A program made the translations under genes and the position numbers. Positions 34,698 through 42,061 of a stretch of DNA of 64,000 nt are shown here, piece by piece. The stretch is taken from NCBI RefSeq assembly GCF_009865135.1, contig NZ_WWGH01000001.1, positions 1,240,001-1,304,000 of the forward strand, read 5' to 3'. Below the pieces are notes generated by a model, which made no database searches, had not been told where the DNA came from, and saw only the letters and a program-made list of their open reading frames with translations. Each line of letters begins with the position of its first letter. Position 1 is the first letter of the stretch. The stretch comes from Streptomyces sp. SID8374. GTDB taxonomy: Bacteria > Actinomycetota > Actinomycetes > Streptomycetales > Streptomycetaceae.

Positions 34698-36491
34698 GTG
34701 ACCCCACGCATCGAGGACTACGCCCTGATCGGCGATCTCCAGACCGCCGCACTCGTCGGCAGGAACGGTTCGATCGACTGGCTCTGCCTGCCCCGCTTCG
34801 ACTCCGGCGCCTGTTTCGCGGCCCTGCTCGGCGACGAGGAGAACGGCCACTGGCGCATCGCCCCGCAGGGCGCCGGGCCCTCCGACACCTGCACCCGGCG
34901 CGGCTACGCGGGTGATTCGCTGGTGCTGGAGACGTTCTGGGAGACCCGGACCGGCACGGTCAAGGTCATCGACTTCATGCCGCAGCGCGACAGGTCGCCC
35001 GATGTGATGCGGATCGTCGAGGGCGTCAGCGGCACCGTCGACATGAGCTCCGTACTGCGGCTGCGCTTCGACTTCGGCTCCGTGGTGCCCTGGGTGCGCC
35101 GGTCGCACGGCCACCGGGTCGCGGTCGCCGGGCCCGACTCCGTCTGGCTGCGCAGCGAACCGCCGGTCAAGACGTGGGGCCAGCAGTTCAGCACCTGCTC
35201 CTCGTTCACCGTCACCGAGGGCGAGAGCGTGGCGTTCGTCCTGACCTGGCACCCCTCGCACTCGCCGCGGCCCAAGCTGATCGACCCGCACAAAGCACTG
35301 AAGCACACGCTGCACGACTGGGCGAAGTGGACCGAGCGGTGTACGTACGAGGGCCCGTACCGCGAGGCCGTCCTGCGCTCGCTGATCGTCCTGAAGGCGC
35401 TGACGTACGCCCCGACGGGCGGCATCGTGGCGGCCCCGACCACCTCGTTGCCGGAGGAGATCGGCGGCGTACGGAACTGGGACTACCGCTTCTGCTGGCT
35501 GCGGGACGCGACGCTCACCCTCGGGGCGATGGTGTCGGCCGGCTATCTGGAGGAGGCGGCGGCCTGGCGCGACTGGCTGCTGCGGGCCGTGGCCGGGGAC
35601 CCGGCGGACCTCCAGATCATGTACGGGCTCGCGGGCGAGCGCCGGCTCCCCGAGATGGAGCTGCCCTGGCTCGCCGGGTACGAGAACTCCCGCCCGGTGC
35701 GCACCGGCAACGCGGCGGTGCGCCAGCGCCAGCTGGATGTGTACGGGGAGGTCATCGACGCGCTCCGGCTCGCCAAGGTCGCCGGTCTGGACGACAAGCC
35801 GCACGCCTGGAACCTCCAGCTCAGCCTGCTCGGCTTCCTGGAGTCGTCGTGGCGGGAGCCGGACGAGGGGCTGTGGGAGATCCGCGGCGCCCGGCGCCAC
35901 TTCGTGCACTCCAAGGTGATGGCGTGGGTCGCCGCCGACCGGGCGGTGTGCTCGCTGGAGGAGAACCCCGAGCTGCCCGGCGACGCGGACCGCTGGCGGG
36001 CGATGCGGGACGCCGTGCACGCCGAGGTCTGCGAGAAGGGGTACGACCCCGTACGGAACACCTTCACCCAGTCCTACGGGTCCAAGGAGCTGGACGCCTC
36101 GACGCTGCTGATCGTACGGACCGGGTTCCTGCCGCCCGACGATCCCCGGGTCATCGGCACGGTCGACGCGGTCCGCGAGGAGCTGGGCAGCGACGGGCTG
36201 GTCCGCCGCTACAGCACCGAGGGCGTCTCCGTCGACGGGCTGCCCGGCGACGAGGGGGCGTTCCTCGCCTGCTCGTTCTGGCTGGTGGACGCGTTGCAGC
36301 GGATCGGCCGCCACGACGAGGCGCGGGAGCTGTTCGAGCATCTGCTGGAACTCCGCAGCGACGTGGGGCTGCTGGCCGAGGAGTACGACGTCGCGGCCGG
36401 CCGGCAGCTGGGCAACTTCCCCCAGGCGTTCAGCCACATCGGACTGGTCAACTCCGCTGTCGACCTCGCCGGGGTGGACCCGGCAGGATAG
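34698..36491 (+). CDS. GH15-family glycoside hydrolase (glucoamylase/trehalase type)
   Basis: This 597-residue cytoplasmic protein has no signal peptide. It has an N-terminal beta domain (about 1-250: IEDYALIGDLQTAALVGRNGSIDWLCLPRFDS) and a C-terminal (alpha/alpha)6 barrel. The barrel holds GGVRNWDYRFCWLRDATLTL, PDEGLWEIRG and LLAEEYD, where GH15 enzymes keep their general acid and base glutamates. Actinobacterial proteins of this type include trehalases and alpha-glucosidases. The substrate cannot be fixed here. The GTG start lies 76 bases after SURF1. Only 4 bases separate its stop from the following SDR gene, so the two are co-transcribed. Confidence 0.9.
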   Translation: MTPRIEDYALIGDLQTAALVGRNGSIDWLCLPRFDSGACFAALLGDEENGHWRIAPQGAGPSDTCTRRGYAGDSLVLETFWETRTGTVKVIDFMPQRDRSPDVMRIVEGVSGTVDMSSVLRLRFDFGSVVPWVRRSHGHRVAVAGPDSVWLRSEPPVKTWGQQFSTCSSFTVTEGESVAFVLTWHPSHSPRPKLIDPHKALKHTLHDWAKWTERCTYEGPYREAVLRSLIVLKALTYAPTGGIVAAPTTSLPEEIGGVRNWDYRFCWLRDATLTLGAMVSAGYLEEAAAWRDWLLRAVAGDPADLQIMYGLAGERRLPEMELPWLAGYENSRPVRTGNAAVRQRQLDVYGEVIDALRLAKVAGLDDKPHAWNLQLSLLGFLESSWREPDEGLWEIRGARRHFVHSKVMAWVAADRAVCSLEENPELPGDADRWRAMRDAVHAEVCEKGYDPVRNTFTQSYGSKELDASTLLIVRTGFLPPDDPRVIGTVDAVREELGSDGLVRRYSTEGVSVDGLPGDEGAFLACSFWLVDALQRIGRHDEARELFEHLLELRSDVGLLAEEYDVAAGRQLGNFPQAFSHIGLVNSAVDLAGVDPAG

Positions 36492-36495
36492 GGCC

Positions 36496-37251
36496 ATGGA
36501 TCTTGGACTGAAGGACCGCGTGTACATCGTCACCGGCGCGACCCGGGGCCTCGGCAACGCCACGGCGCGCGCCCTGGCCGCCGACGGGGCGAAGGTGATC
36601 ATCACCGGCCGGGACGAGAAGGGCGCCGAGGAGGCCGCCGCCGAGCTGGGGCCGGACGCCGTCGGCCTCGCCGCCGACAACGCCGACCCGTCCGCCGCCC
36701 AGCGGCTGGTGGACACGGCCAAGGAGCGGTTCGGCCGACTCGACGGCGTACTCATCAGCGTCGGCGGGCCCGCGCCCGGCTTCGTCGCCGACAACACCGA
36801 CGACCAGTGGCAGACGGCGTTCGAGACGGTGTTCCTCGGAGCGGTCCGGCTCGCCCGGACGGTCGCCGCCGCGCTGGGCGAGGGCGGCGTCATCGGCTTC
36901 GTGCTCTCCGGTTCGGTGCACGAGCCGATCGGCGGGCTGACCATCTCCAACGGGCTGCGCCCCGGCCTCGCCGGTTTCGCGAAGTCGCTCGCCGACGAGC
37001 TGGGGCCGCGCGGCATCCGGGTCGTCGGGGTGCTGCCCGCCCGGATCGACACCGACCGGGTCCGCGAGCTGGACGCGCTGTCGGGCGACGCCGAGGCGGC
37101 CCGTACGGCCAACGAGGCGCGGATCCCGCTGCGTCGCTACGGGACGCCGGAGGAGTTCGGGAAGACCGCGGCCTTCCTGCTCTCCCCCGCCGCCTCGTAT
37201 CTGACGGGGATCATGGTGCCGGTCGACGGCGGGTCGCGGCGCGGGTTCTGA
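36496..37251 (+). CDS. Atypical SDR lacking the YxxxK catalytic pair
   Basis: This 251-residue protein has a full SDR fold: TGATRGLG (13-20), SVGGP at the NAG position, and a C-terminal VDGGSRRGF. The serine region is LSGSVHEP. Where the catalytic YxxxK should follow S138 by 13 residues, the sequence reads S151-N-G-L-R155. Such divergent SDRs are sometimes annotated FabG-like but may not be ordinary dehydrogenases. The gene follows GH15 by 4 bases and is convergent with the Asp23/AmaP operon. Confidence 0.8.
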   Translation: MDLGLKDRVYIVTGATRGLGNATARALAADGAKVIITGRDEKGAEEAAAELGPDAVGLAADNADPSAAQRLVDTAKERFGRLDGVLISVGGPAPGFVADNTDDQWQTAFETVFLGAVRLARTVAAALGEGGVIGFVLSGSVHEPIGGLTISNGLRPGLAGFAKSLADELGPRGIRVVGVLPARIDTDRVRELDALSGDAEAARTANEARIPLRRYGTPEEFGKTAAFLLSPAASYLTGIMVPVDGGSRRGF

Positions 37252-37285
37252 ACCGCTGCCCTCCGCCCCGTACGCCCACGGGCCG

Positions 37286-37873
37286 TCAGGACACCCGTTC
37301 CGCGCGGTGCTTGACGGCCCGCAGCCGCACCTCGGCCGGGAGCGCGTCCAGGCCGGCCGACTCGCGGGCGTGGGCCAGCGCCCCGTCGGCCACCGTGTTC
37401 AGCGCCTGCCCGGGGGCGGCGTGCGGCTCCATCAGCAGCCGGATCCGGGCCTGCGGCGCGGTCCGGCGGCCGGTCAGGGCCGCCTGGGCGCGGGCCACCC
37501 CGTCGACCTCGCCCGCCTCGTCGGCGAGCACGCCCTCCAGCGCCTTGCCCCGCACCTGCGCGCCCTCGCCGTCGCCGCTGTCGACCAGGACGTCGGAGAG
37601 GCGGCCGCGCCGGAGCTGGGCCAGGAGCCACCACAGGGCGAGGACGACCAGCACGGCGAGGACCGCGATCACGGTCGGCCACCACCAGCCCTCGTCGCGC
37701 CAGCGGCCCCGGTCGGCGGTGCTGAGCAGCACATCGTTCTTGCCGTCCCAGGGCCACCAGGACGGCAGGGAGGCGCCGAGGCCGACGGCGAGCACCGCGC
37801 CGCCCACGGCGATCAGCAGGAGCCCGGCCAGGGTCAGCAGGACCCGGTTGACGGTGGAGCGCATGCCGCTCAT
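37286..37873 (-). CDS. amaP: Alkaline shock membrane anchor protein AmaP
   Basis: This 195-residue protein has two membrane helices (about 8-33 and 66-90) and a cytoplasmic AmaP-type domain (VDGVARAQAALTG, ARIRLLMEPHAAPGQAL, RLRAVKHRAERVS). AmaP anchors Asp23 to the membrane in firmicutes. It is the last gene of a five-gene minus-strand operon. Its ATG overlaps the preceding stop (ATGA). A second ATG three codons in (37862-37864) is possible. Confidence 0.83.
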   Translation of the reverse strand: MSGMRSTVNRVLLTLAGLLLIAVGGAVLAVGLGASLPSWWPWDGKNDVLLSTADRGRWRDEGWWWPTVIAVLAVLVVLALWWLLAQLRRGRLSDVLVDSGDGEGAQVRGKALEGVLADEAGEVDGVARAQAALTGRRTAPQARIRLLMEPHAAPGQALNTVADGALAHARESAGLDALPAEVRLRAVKHRAERVS

Positions 37874-38553
37874 CCCTTCTTCGCCGGTCGGTGCACCTGG
37901 ACGGAGACGCCGGGCGGCTTCGCCAGGCCCAGTTCGCCGACGGCCTTGGCCAGCACGGTGTCCAGGTCTTCGCGTACGTCGTCGAGTGCCCGGAAGTGCG
38001 AGAGGGCCCGCACCTTCGCCTTGCGCCGCCCCATCCGGACCCGGACGGACTGCACCCCGGGCACCTCCACGGCCCGGTCCCGCAGGACCAGTGCGGCGGC
38101 CGTGCGGTCGAGTCCGGCGCGTACGTCGGCACGGTCGCGGCGCATCGGCAGCAGATCGCGCAGCCCGGGGGTGAGGGCGAGCAGGAGCAGCCAGAGGCCG
38201 ACCAGCGCGGCGATCCCCGCCCCGATGAGCACCGCGACATCGTCGAGGTGCCGTTCGGCGAGGCCGTCGGCCAGGGAGCGCCGCCACTGCATGGCCGAGT
38301 GTCCGGCCCGGACGGCGGCGATGTCGTAGAGCAGCAGCCCGGCGGCGCCCAGGAGCACCAGGGCCAGCAGCGCGGCCGGGACGCGGCGTGCGGACCAGAA
38401 GCGGCCGGCCCGGCCGCCGCCGCCCTGTTCCAGGGTGGGGACCCGGTCGGGGGCGGAGGGCGTGCCGGGTTCGGGCGCGTGTGTCCCGCCGTCGGCCTGG
38501 TCCACCGTCGGCATCCGCCGGGTGGAGCCGGTGGGTTCGCCGGGTTCGGTCAT
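37870..38553 (-). CDS. DUF6286-type membrane protein in the Asp23 operon
   Basis: This 227-residue protein has a hydrophilic Pro/Gly/Thr-rich N-terminus (1-55) and two membrane helices (about 60-80, around ALLALVLLGAAGLLLYD, and about 108-130). Its C-terminal domain is Asp23/AmaP-like (about 140-225: VLRDRAVEVPGVQSVRVRMGRRKAKV). The ATG overlaps the stop of the upstream Asp23 gene, and GGGGAGG precedes it. The role is probably as an envelope-stress anchor, by context. Confidence 0.75.
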   Translation of the reverse strand: MTEPGEPTGSTRRMPTVDQADGGTHAPEPGTPSAPDRVPTLEQGGGGRAGRFWSARRVPAALLALVLLGAAGLLLYDIAAVRAGHSAMQWRRSLADGLAERHLDDVAVLIGAGIAALVGLWLLLLALTPGLRDLLPMRRDRADVRAGLDRTAAALVLRDRAVEVPGVQSVRVRMGRRKAKVRALSHFRALDDVREDLDTVLAKAVGELGLAKPPGVSVQVHRPAKKG

Positions 38554-38897
38554 CGGATCCTCCCCTGTGCTCCGCCGGCCGCCGGGTGCAGCCGTTCGAC
38601 CTGGACGGCCACTTCGGGCACCTCCATGCCCGCGAGCGCCTTGACCCGCTGGGCGACCCTGCTCCGTACGGCACCGCACTGGCGGCCGATGTCGCAGGGG
38701 TAGCCGAGCTCCAGACTGACCCGCACGCGGGCCGCGTCACGGTGGACGGTGACCGTGGCGCGCGGGGAGGCGCCGTCCTGGGGCGGCTCGTCGACGGCTT
38801 CCTTCGCCGCCTGCGCGGCGATCTTGGCGACGACCCGGTCGGCGATCCGGGTCTCGCCCCGCTCGGCGGCGGCGACCCGCCCGGTCACCGCCGTCAC
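38550..38897 (-). CDS. Asp23/Gls24-family protein (second copy)
   Basis: This 115-residue Asp23-domain protein has ETRIADRVVAKIAAQAAKEA, ATVTVHRDAARVRVSLELGY and VEVPEVAVQVERLHP. The cysteine pair at about 79/84 (YPCDIGRQC) is unusual. The GTG start overlaps the stop of the preceding small membrane protein gene (GTGA), and the stop overlaps the next start. The whole unit is translationally coupled. Confidence 0.85.
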   Translation of the reverse strand: MTAVTGRVAAAERGETRIADRVVAKIAAQAAKEAVDEPPQDGASPRATVTVHRDAARVRVSLELGYPCDIGRQCGAVRSRVAQRVKALAGMEVPEVAVQVERLHPAAGGAQGRIR

Positions 38898-39085
38898 CGT
38901 CGCCGGTCGCCGCGCTCGCGACTCCGGAAGAAGTCGCCGGGTTCCAGGTCACCGTCCAGGAAGCGGCCGGCGATGAAGCCGATCGCTCCCAGAGCGGCCA
39001 CCAGTACGAAGGCTCCGAACCCGCCGAAATACCCGGCGAATCCCAGCGCCATGCCGGCCACCAGGCCGACCGCTGCCATGCTCAT
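38894..39085 (-). CDS. Small Gly/Ala-rich membrane protein of the Asp23 operon
   Basis: This 63-residue protein is almost entirely membrane-embedded. Two helices (about 5-20 and 24-42) are rich in Gly/Ala, with FGAFVLVAALGAIGFIAG, and a charged C-terminal tail follows (FFRSRERGDRRR). It resembles the DUF2273-like small proteins found in such operons. ATG 39085 follows GAGGAGAG. A start two codons inside is possible. Confidence 0.75.
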   Translation of the reverse strand: MSMAAVGLVAGMALGFAGYFGGFGAFVLVAALGAIGFIAGRFLDGDLEPGDFFRSRERGDRRR

Positions 39086-39124
39086 CGTCTCTCCTCAACT
39101 GCCTTGCGGCGGGGAAGCCGGAAC

Positions 39125-39598
39125 CTACTGGACGCGCTGCTGCTGGTCGTCGTCCTCGTCGTCGTCCTCGTCGGGCAGCTTGACGTCGCTGACCGCGATG
39201 TTGACCTCGACGACTTCGAGACTGGTCATGCGCTCCACCGCCGCGACGACGTTCTGGCGCACCTCGCGCGCCACGTCGGAGATGGCCACGCCGTACTCGA
39301 CGACGATCTCCAGGTCGAGGGCGGCCTGGGACTCGCCGACCTCGGCCTTCACACCGCGGGTGACGGACTTGCCGCCGCCGGGGACCCGGTCGCGGACCGC
39401 GCCGAAGGTGCGGGACAGGCCGCTGCCCATGGCGTGGACGCCGACCACATCGCGTGCGGCCATTCCGGCGATCTTCTCGACGACGCCGTCGGCGATGGTG
39501 GTGCGGCCGCGGGTGCCGGGATCGCCTCCGCCGCGCTTGCTCAGGGGGGACTTGCCCGAACCGCTGTCGGGGCTGTTGCGCTGGGGTGTCTCAGTCAT
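39125..39598 (-). CDS. Asp23/Gls24-family envelope stress protein (first copy)
   Basis: This 157-residue protein has a disordered N-terminus (1-33), then the Asp23 domain: TTIADGVVEKIAGMAARDVVGVHAMG, LDLEIVVEYGVAISDVAREVRQNV and MTSLEVVEVNIAVSDV. It ends in a strongly acidic tail (DEDDDEDDD). It is the first gene of the operon. ATG 39598 has AAGGAAG upstream. Proteins of this family accumulate at the membrane under envelope or alkaline stress. Confidence 0.9.
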   Translation of the reverse strand: MTETPQRNSPDSGSGKSPLSKRGGGDPGTRGRTTIADGVVEKIAGMAARDVVGVHAMGSGLSRTFGAVRDRVPGGGKSVTRGVKAEVGESQAALDLEIVVEYGVAISDVAREVRQNVVAAVERMTSLEVVEVNIAVSDVKLPDEDDDEDDDQQQRVQ

Positions 39599-39693
39599 CG
39601 CCGCTCTTCCTTTCGGGGCGGGGTGGGGACTTCCTTTGCCCACGTTAAGTGCGCTTGCCCGGTCCCGCGCCGTGGATGGGGCAGGCTGGGGCG

Positions 39694-40443
39694 ATGACGA
39701 CGGAGCGGAGCCCGCAGAGGGCCGACGGATGGACAGCTGCGGTACGGCAACGCCTGGGCCTCGGCAGATTGCTCCCCTTGGGTGGTGCCGTGGACGGCGC
39801 CTGGATCGCGGAGACGGCGGCGGCCTCGGTGCTGCGCGGGGCGGCCGTGGAGGGCGCGGTGCTGGGGAGCCTGCGGATCGGGCCGGCCCGGGCGGCCCTG
39901 GACACGGATACGGAGCCGGGCGCCCCGGCGCAGGCGGGCCCGGCCGTGCCGCCCGCGCCGCCGAGCGCGTTGCCGCGCGGGCCGGTGAGCATCGAGGCGG
40001 AGTTCCGGGCGGCGGGCGACCGCCCGCTGCCCGACGCGGCGGCCGACCTGCGCGCGGCGCTCGTCGCGGCGGCCGCGACCCGGCTCGGGCTGGAGGTCGC
40101 GGAGGTGGACCTGCGGGTGACGGCATTGATCGAGGACGGTGCGGCCGATCAGGTGACGGAGCCCGACGCGCCCTCCTCGTCGGTGCCGGTCGCGGAGGCC
40201 GAGGGGCCGGTGGCGGAGGCCGCCGCCGCGGTGCCGGGTGTCGTCTCGCTGACCCGGGTCATGGGCCCGGCGGTGCACACCGCCGAGGACCACATCCGGG
40301 TCGAGGTGGCGACGGCCGGCGACCGCCGGGCCCTGGATGTGGCCCGGTCGGTGCGCACGGCGGTGTCGGCGGCCGCGGCGGACGGGCTGCCGGTGTCGGT
40401 GCTGGTCACCGACGTGGTGGCGGCGCCGGACGGCACCCCCTGA
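39694..40443 (+). CDS. Hypothetical Asp23-associated protein
   Basis: This soluble protein of about 249 residues is encoded divergently from the Asp23 operon, with 95 bases between the starts. Two segments look like Asp23-type repeats: residues about 85-140 (GPVSIEAEFRAAGDRPLPDAAADLRAAL...LEVAEVDLRVTAL) and about 175-240 (GVVSLTRVMGPAVHTAEDHIRVEVATAG...VSVLVTDVV). This suggests that it heterodimerises with the operon products. ATG 39694 fits. It has no membrane segment. Confidence 0.7.
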   Translation: MTTERSPQRADGWTAAVRQRLGLGRLLPLGGAVDGAWIAETAAASVLRGAAVEGAVLGSLRIGPARAALDTDTEPGAPAQAGPAVPPAPPSALPRGPVSIEAEFRAAGDRPLPDAAADLRAALVAAAATRLGLEVAEVDLRVTALIEDGAADQVTEPDAPSSSVPVAEAEGPVAEAAAAVPGVVSLTRVMGPAVHTAEDHIRVEVATAGDRRALDVARSVRTAVSAAAADGLPVSVLVTDVVAAPDGTP

Positions 40444-40445
40444 TC

Positions 40446-40558
40446 GGCGACGCCCGGCGGGTCCTGGTCGGTGATGCCCGGCGGTGACGCGCCTGGCCGG
40501 CGATGCCCGCCGGGTTCTGGTCGGTGATGCCCGGCGGGCCTAGTCGGTGATGCCCGCC
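40446..40558. repeat. Degenerate tandem repeat, about 24-bp unit, five copies
   Basis: Units starting at 40446, 40470, 40499, 40523 and 40546 share GGYGATGCCCGSCGG plus a CTGGTC-like tail (units of 23-29 bases). The array fills the gap between the convergent genes. It runs through the stop codon (40540-40542) and last codons of the enoyl-CoA hydratase gene. Confidence 0.8.
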
Positions 40559-41331
40559 AGGTCGCGCAGCCTGCGGCCCTGGGCGGCGCGCTCGGCGGTG
40601 CGCTGTTCCTCGTACGTACGCGAAACCGCGCCGCTCAGCAGGGCCTTGGTCTCCACGACGGCGTCGCGGGGGGCGGAGAGCAGTGCGGCGGCCAGGTCTC
40701 GGGCGGCCGCGTCCAGCTGGTCGGCGGGGACCACGAGGTTGGCGAGGCCGGTGCGCTCGGCCTCCTCGGCGTGGACGAACCGGCCGGTGGCGCAGATCTC
40801 GAGCGCGCGGGCGTACCCCACGAGGTTCACCAGGGGGTGGGTGCCCGTGAGGTCGGGGACGAGGCCGAGGCTGGTCTCGCGCATGGCGAACTGCACGTCC
40901 TCGGCGACGATCCGCAGATCGCAGGCGAGGGCGAGCTGGAAGCCGGCGCCGATGGCGTGGCCCTGGACGGTGGCGATCGACACGAGGTCGTTACGGCGCC
41001 ACCAGGTGAACGCTTCCTGGTACTCGGCGATGGTCGCGTCGAGTTCGGCCTCCGGGCCGCGCGCCATGTCGAGGAAGGACGGCTCGCCGTCGAACCCCTC
41101 GGGGGTGAACGCCTGCCTGTCGAGGCCCGCGGAGAAGGACTTGCCCTCGCCGCGGAGCACCACGACGCGGACATCGCCGGGCAGCACCCGTCCGGCCTCG
41201 GTCAACGCCCGCCACAGAGCGGGAGACTGGGCGTTGCGCTTGGCCGGGTTGGTGAGCGTCACCGTGGCAACCGCGTCTTCGACGGTGAGCCGTACGCCGT
41301 CCTTGTCGAGAACAGGGTCGAGCGAGGTCAT
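40540..41331 (-). CDS. Enoyl-CoA hydratase/isomerase family protein
   Basis: This 263-residue crotonase-fold protein has the CoA-binding and oxyanion features AKRNAQSPALWRAL, LRGEGKSFSAGLDRQAF and GHAIGAGFQLALACDLRI. A glutamate lies in the REtSLGLVPD region (MRETSLGLVPDLTGT). The reaction (hydration, isomerisation or other) cannot be decided. The extra loop at about 85-110 with PSFLDMARGPEAELDATI is characteristic of the actinobacterial orthologues. ATG 41331. The C-terminal residues AGITD are encoded inside a tandem repeat. Confidence 0.87.
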   Translation of the reverse strand: MTSLDPVLDKDGVRLTVEDAVATVTLTNPAKRNAQSPALWRALTEAGRVLPGDVRVVVLRGEGKSFSAGLDRQAFTPEGFDGEPSFLDMARGPEAELDATIAEYQEAFTWWRRNDLVSIATVQGHAIGAGFQLALACDLRIVAEDVQFAMRETSLGLVPDLTGTHPLVNLVGYARALEICATGRFVHAEEAERTGLANLVVPADQLDAAARDLAAALLSAPRDAVVETKALLSGAVSRTYEEQRTAERAAQGRRLRDLAGITD

Positions 41332-41462
41332 GGGGCGCCTCCGGATCGGGTGCGGTCAGCACTCAGAAACTAAGTGACTGAACAGTAACCACCCGGACGA
41401 CCTCACGGTCAGCCGGGTGGCCACCCCGAATTCCGATGAGCCCTCGATGCCTCAAGGGGCAC

Positions 41463-41684
41463 TCAGGCCGAAGCGGCCTTCTTGCCTCGTGTGGCTCCGC
41501 CGCGACCTCGCAGCGTCACTCCGGACTCACTGAGCATCCGGTGGACGAACCCGTAGGAGCGGCCGGTTTCCTCGGCCAGCGCCCTGATGCTCGCACCGGA
41601 GTCGTACTTCTTCTTCAGGTCTGCCGCGAGCTTGTCACGCGCGGCGCCGGTCACCCGGCTGCCCTTCTTCAGAGTCTCGGCCAC
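41463..41684 (-). CDS. gbn: Nucleoid-associated HTH protein Gbn
   Basis: This 73-residue basic protein is rich in Lys/Arg (MAETLKKGSRVTGAARD, KKKYDSG) and has a helix-turn-helix (ASIRALAEETGRSYGFVHRML). A Gly/Arg/Lys tail follows (LRGRGGATRGKKAASA). It matches what I remember of SCO1839, named Gbn, a small Streptomyces nucleoid-associated protein reported to bind GATC-containing sites across the chromosome. The GTG at 41682-41684 is chosen because GAGGAGG lies 6 bases upstream. An ATG 13 codons upstream is less likely. Confidence 0.85.
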   Translation of the reverse strand: MAETLKKGSRVTGAARDKLAADLKKKYDSGASIRALAEETGRSYGFVHRMLSESGVTLRGRGGATRGKKAASA

Positions 41685-42061
41685 CCGTGCCTCCTCTATG
41701 GGAAGTGCGCTCTGGACTCTCATGATCACCCCTCCCGCGCTTCCTGGCCACCCATTCGGCAAGGTCGGTGCGACGGGATTCCGGACCGGAGAGCCTCCGG
41801 ACACGAACGGAATCCCGTATTCCGGCGGGTCATGAGGGCATACGGCGCCTACCGGCGAGAGAACCGGCAGGTCAGGGCCGTACGGGGGGTGAGGCCCCGG
41901 AAAGGGGCGCGCGGCGGGTGAGCGCCAGGCGCACCACCGGGGTACGAGACGTCCTCACGCAGATGGTGGATCACGCGTAGGCCGAATGATCTATCCGGAG
42001 GGGATCGGGCATCCGTCCGGAAGGGGCGTCGGCCCCCTCCGGACCTGCCCGCGAAGAGGGA
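41685..42061. other. Intergenic region upstream of gbn
   Basis: These 377 bases lie between gbn and the ABC-F gene (both minus strand). They hold the gbn promoter region, the ABC-F terminator and several GATC tetranucleotides (41724, 41969, 41988, 42003, with another at 42060 at the edge). I see no convincing coding sequence. Confidence 0.6.
42015..42044 (-). terminator. Imperfect hairpin terminator after the ABC-F gene
   Basis: GTCCGGA pairs with TCCGGAC, extended by four or five G:C pairs after one mismatch. It lies 18 bases past the ABC-F stop. Confidence 0.6.
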
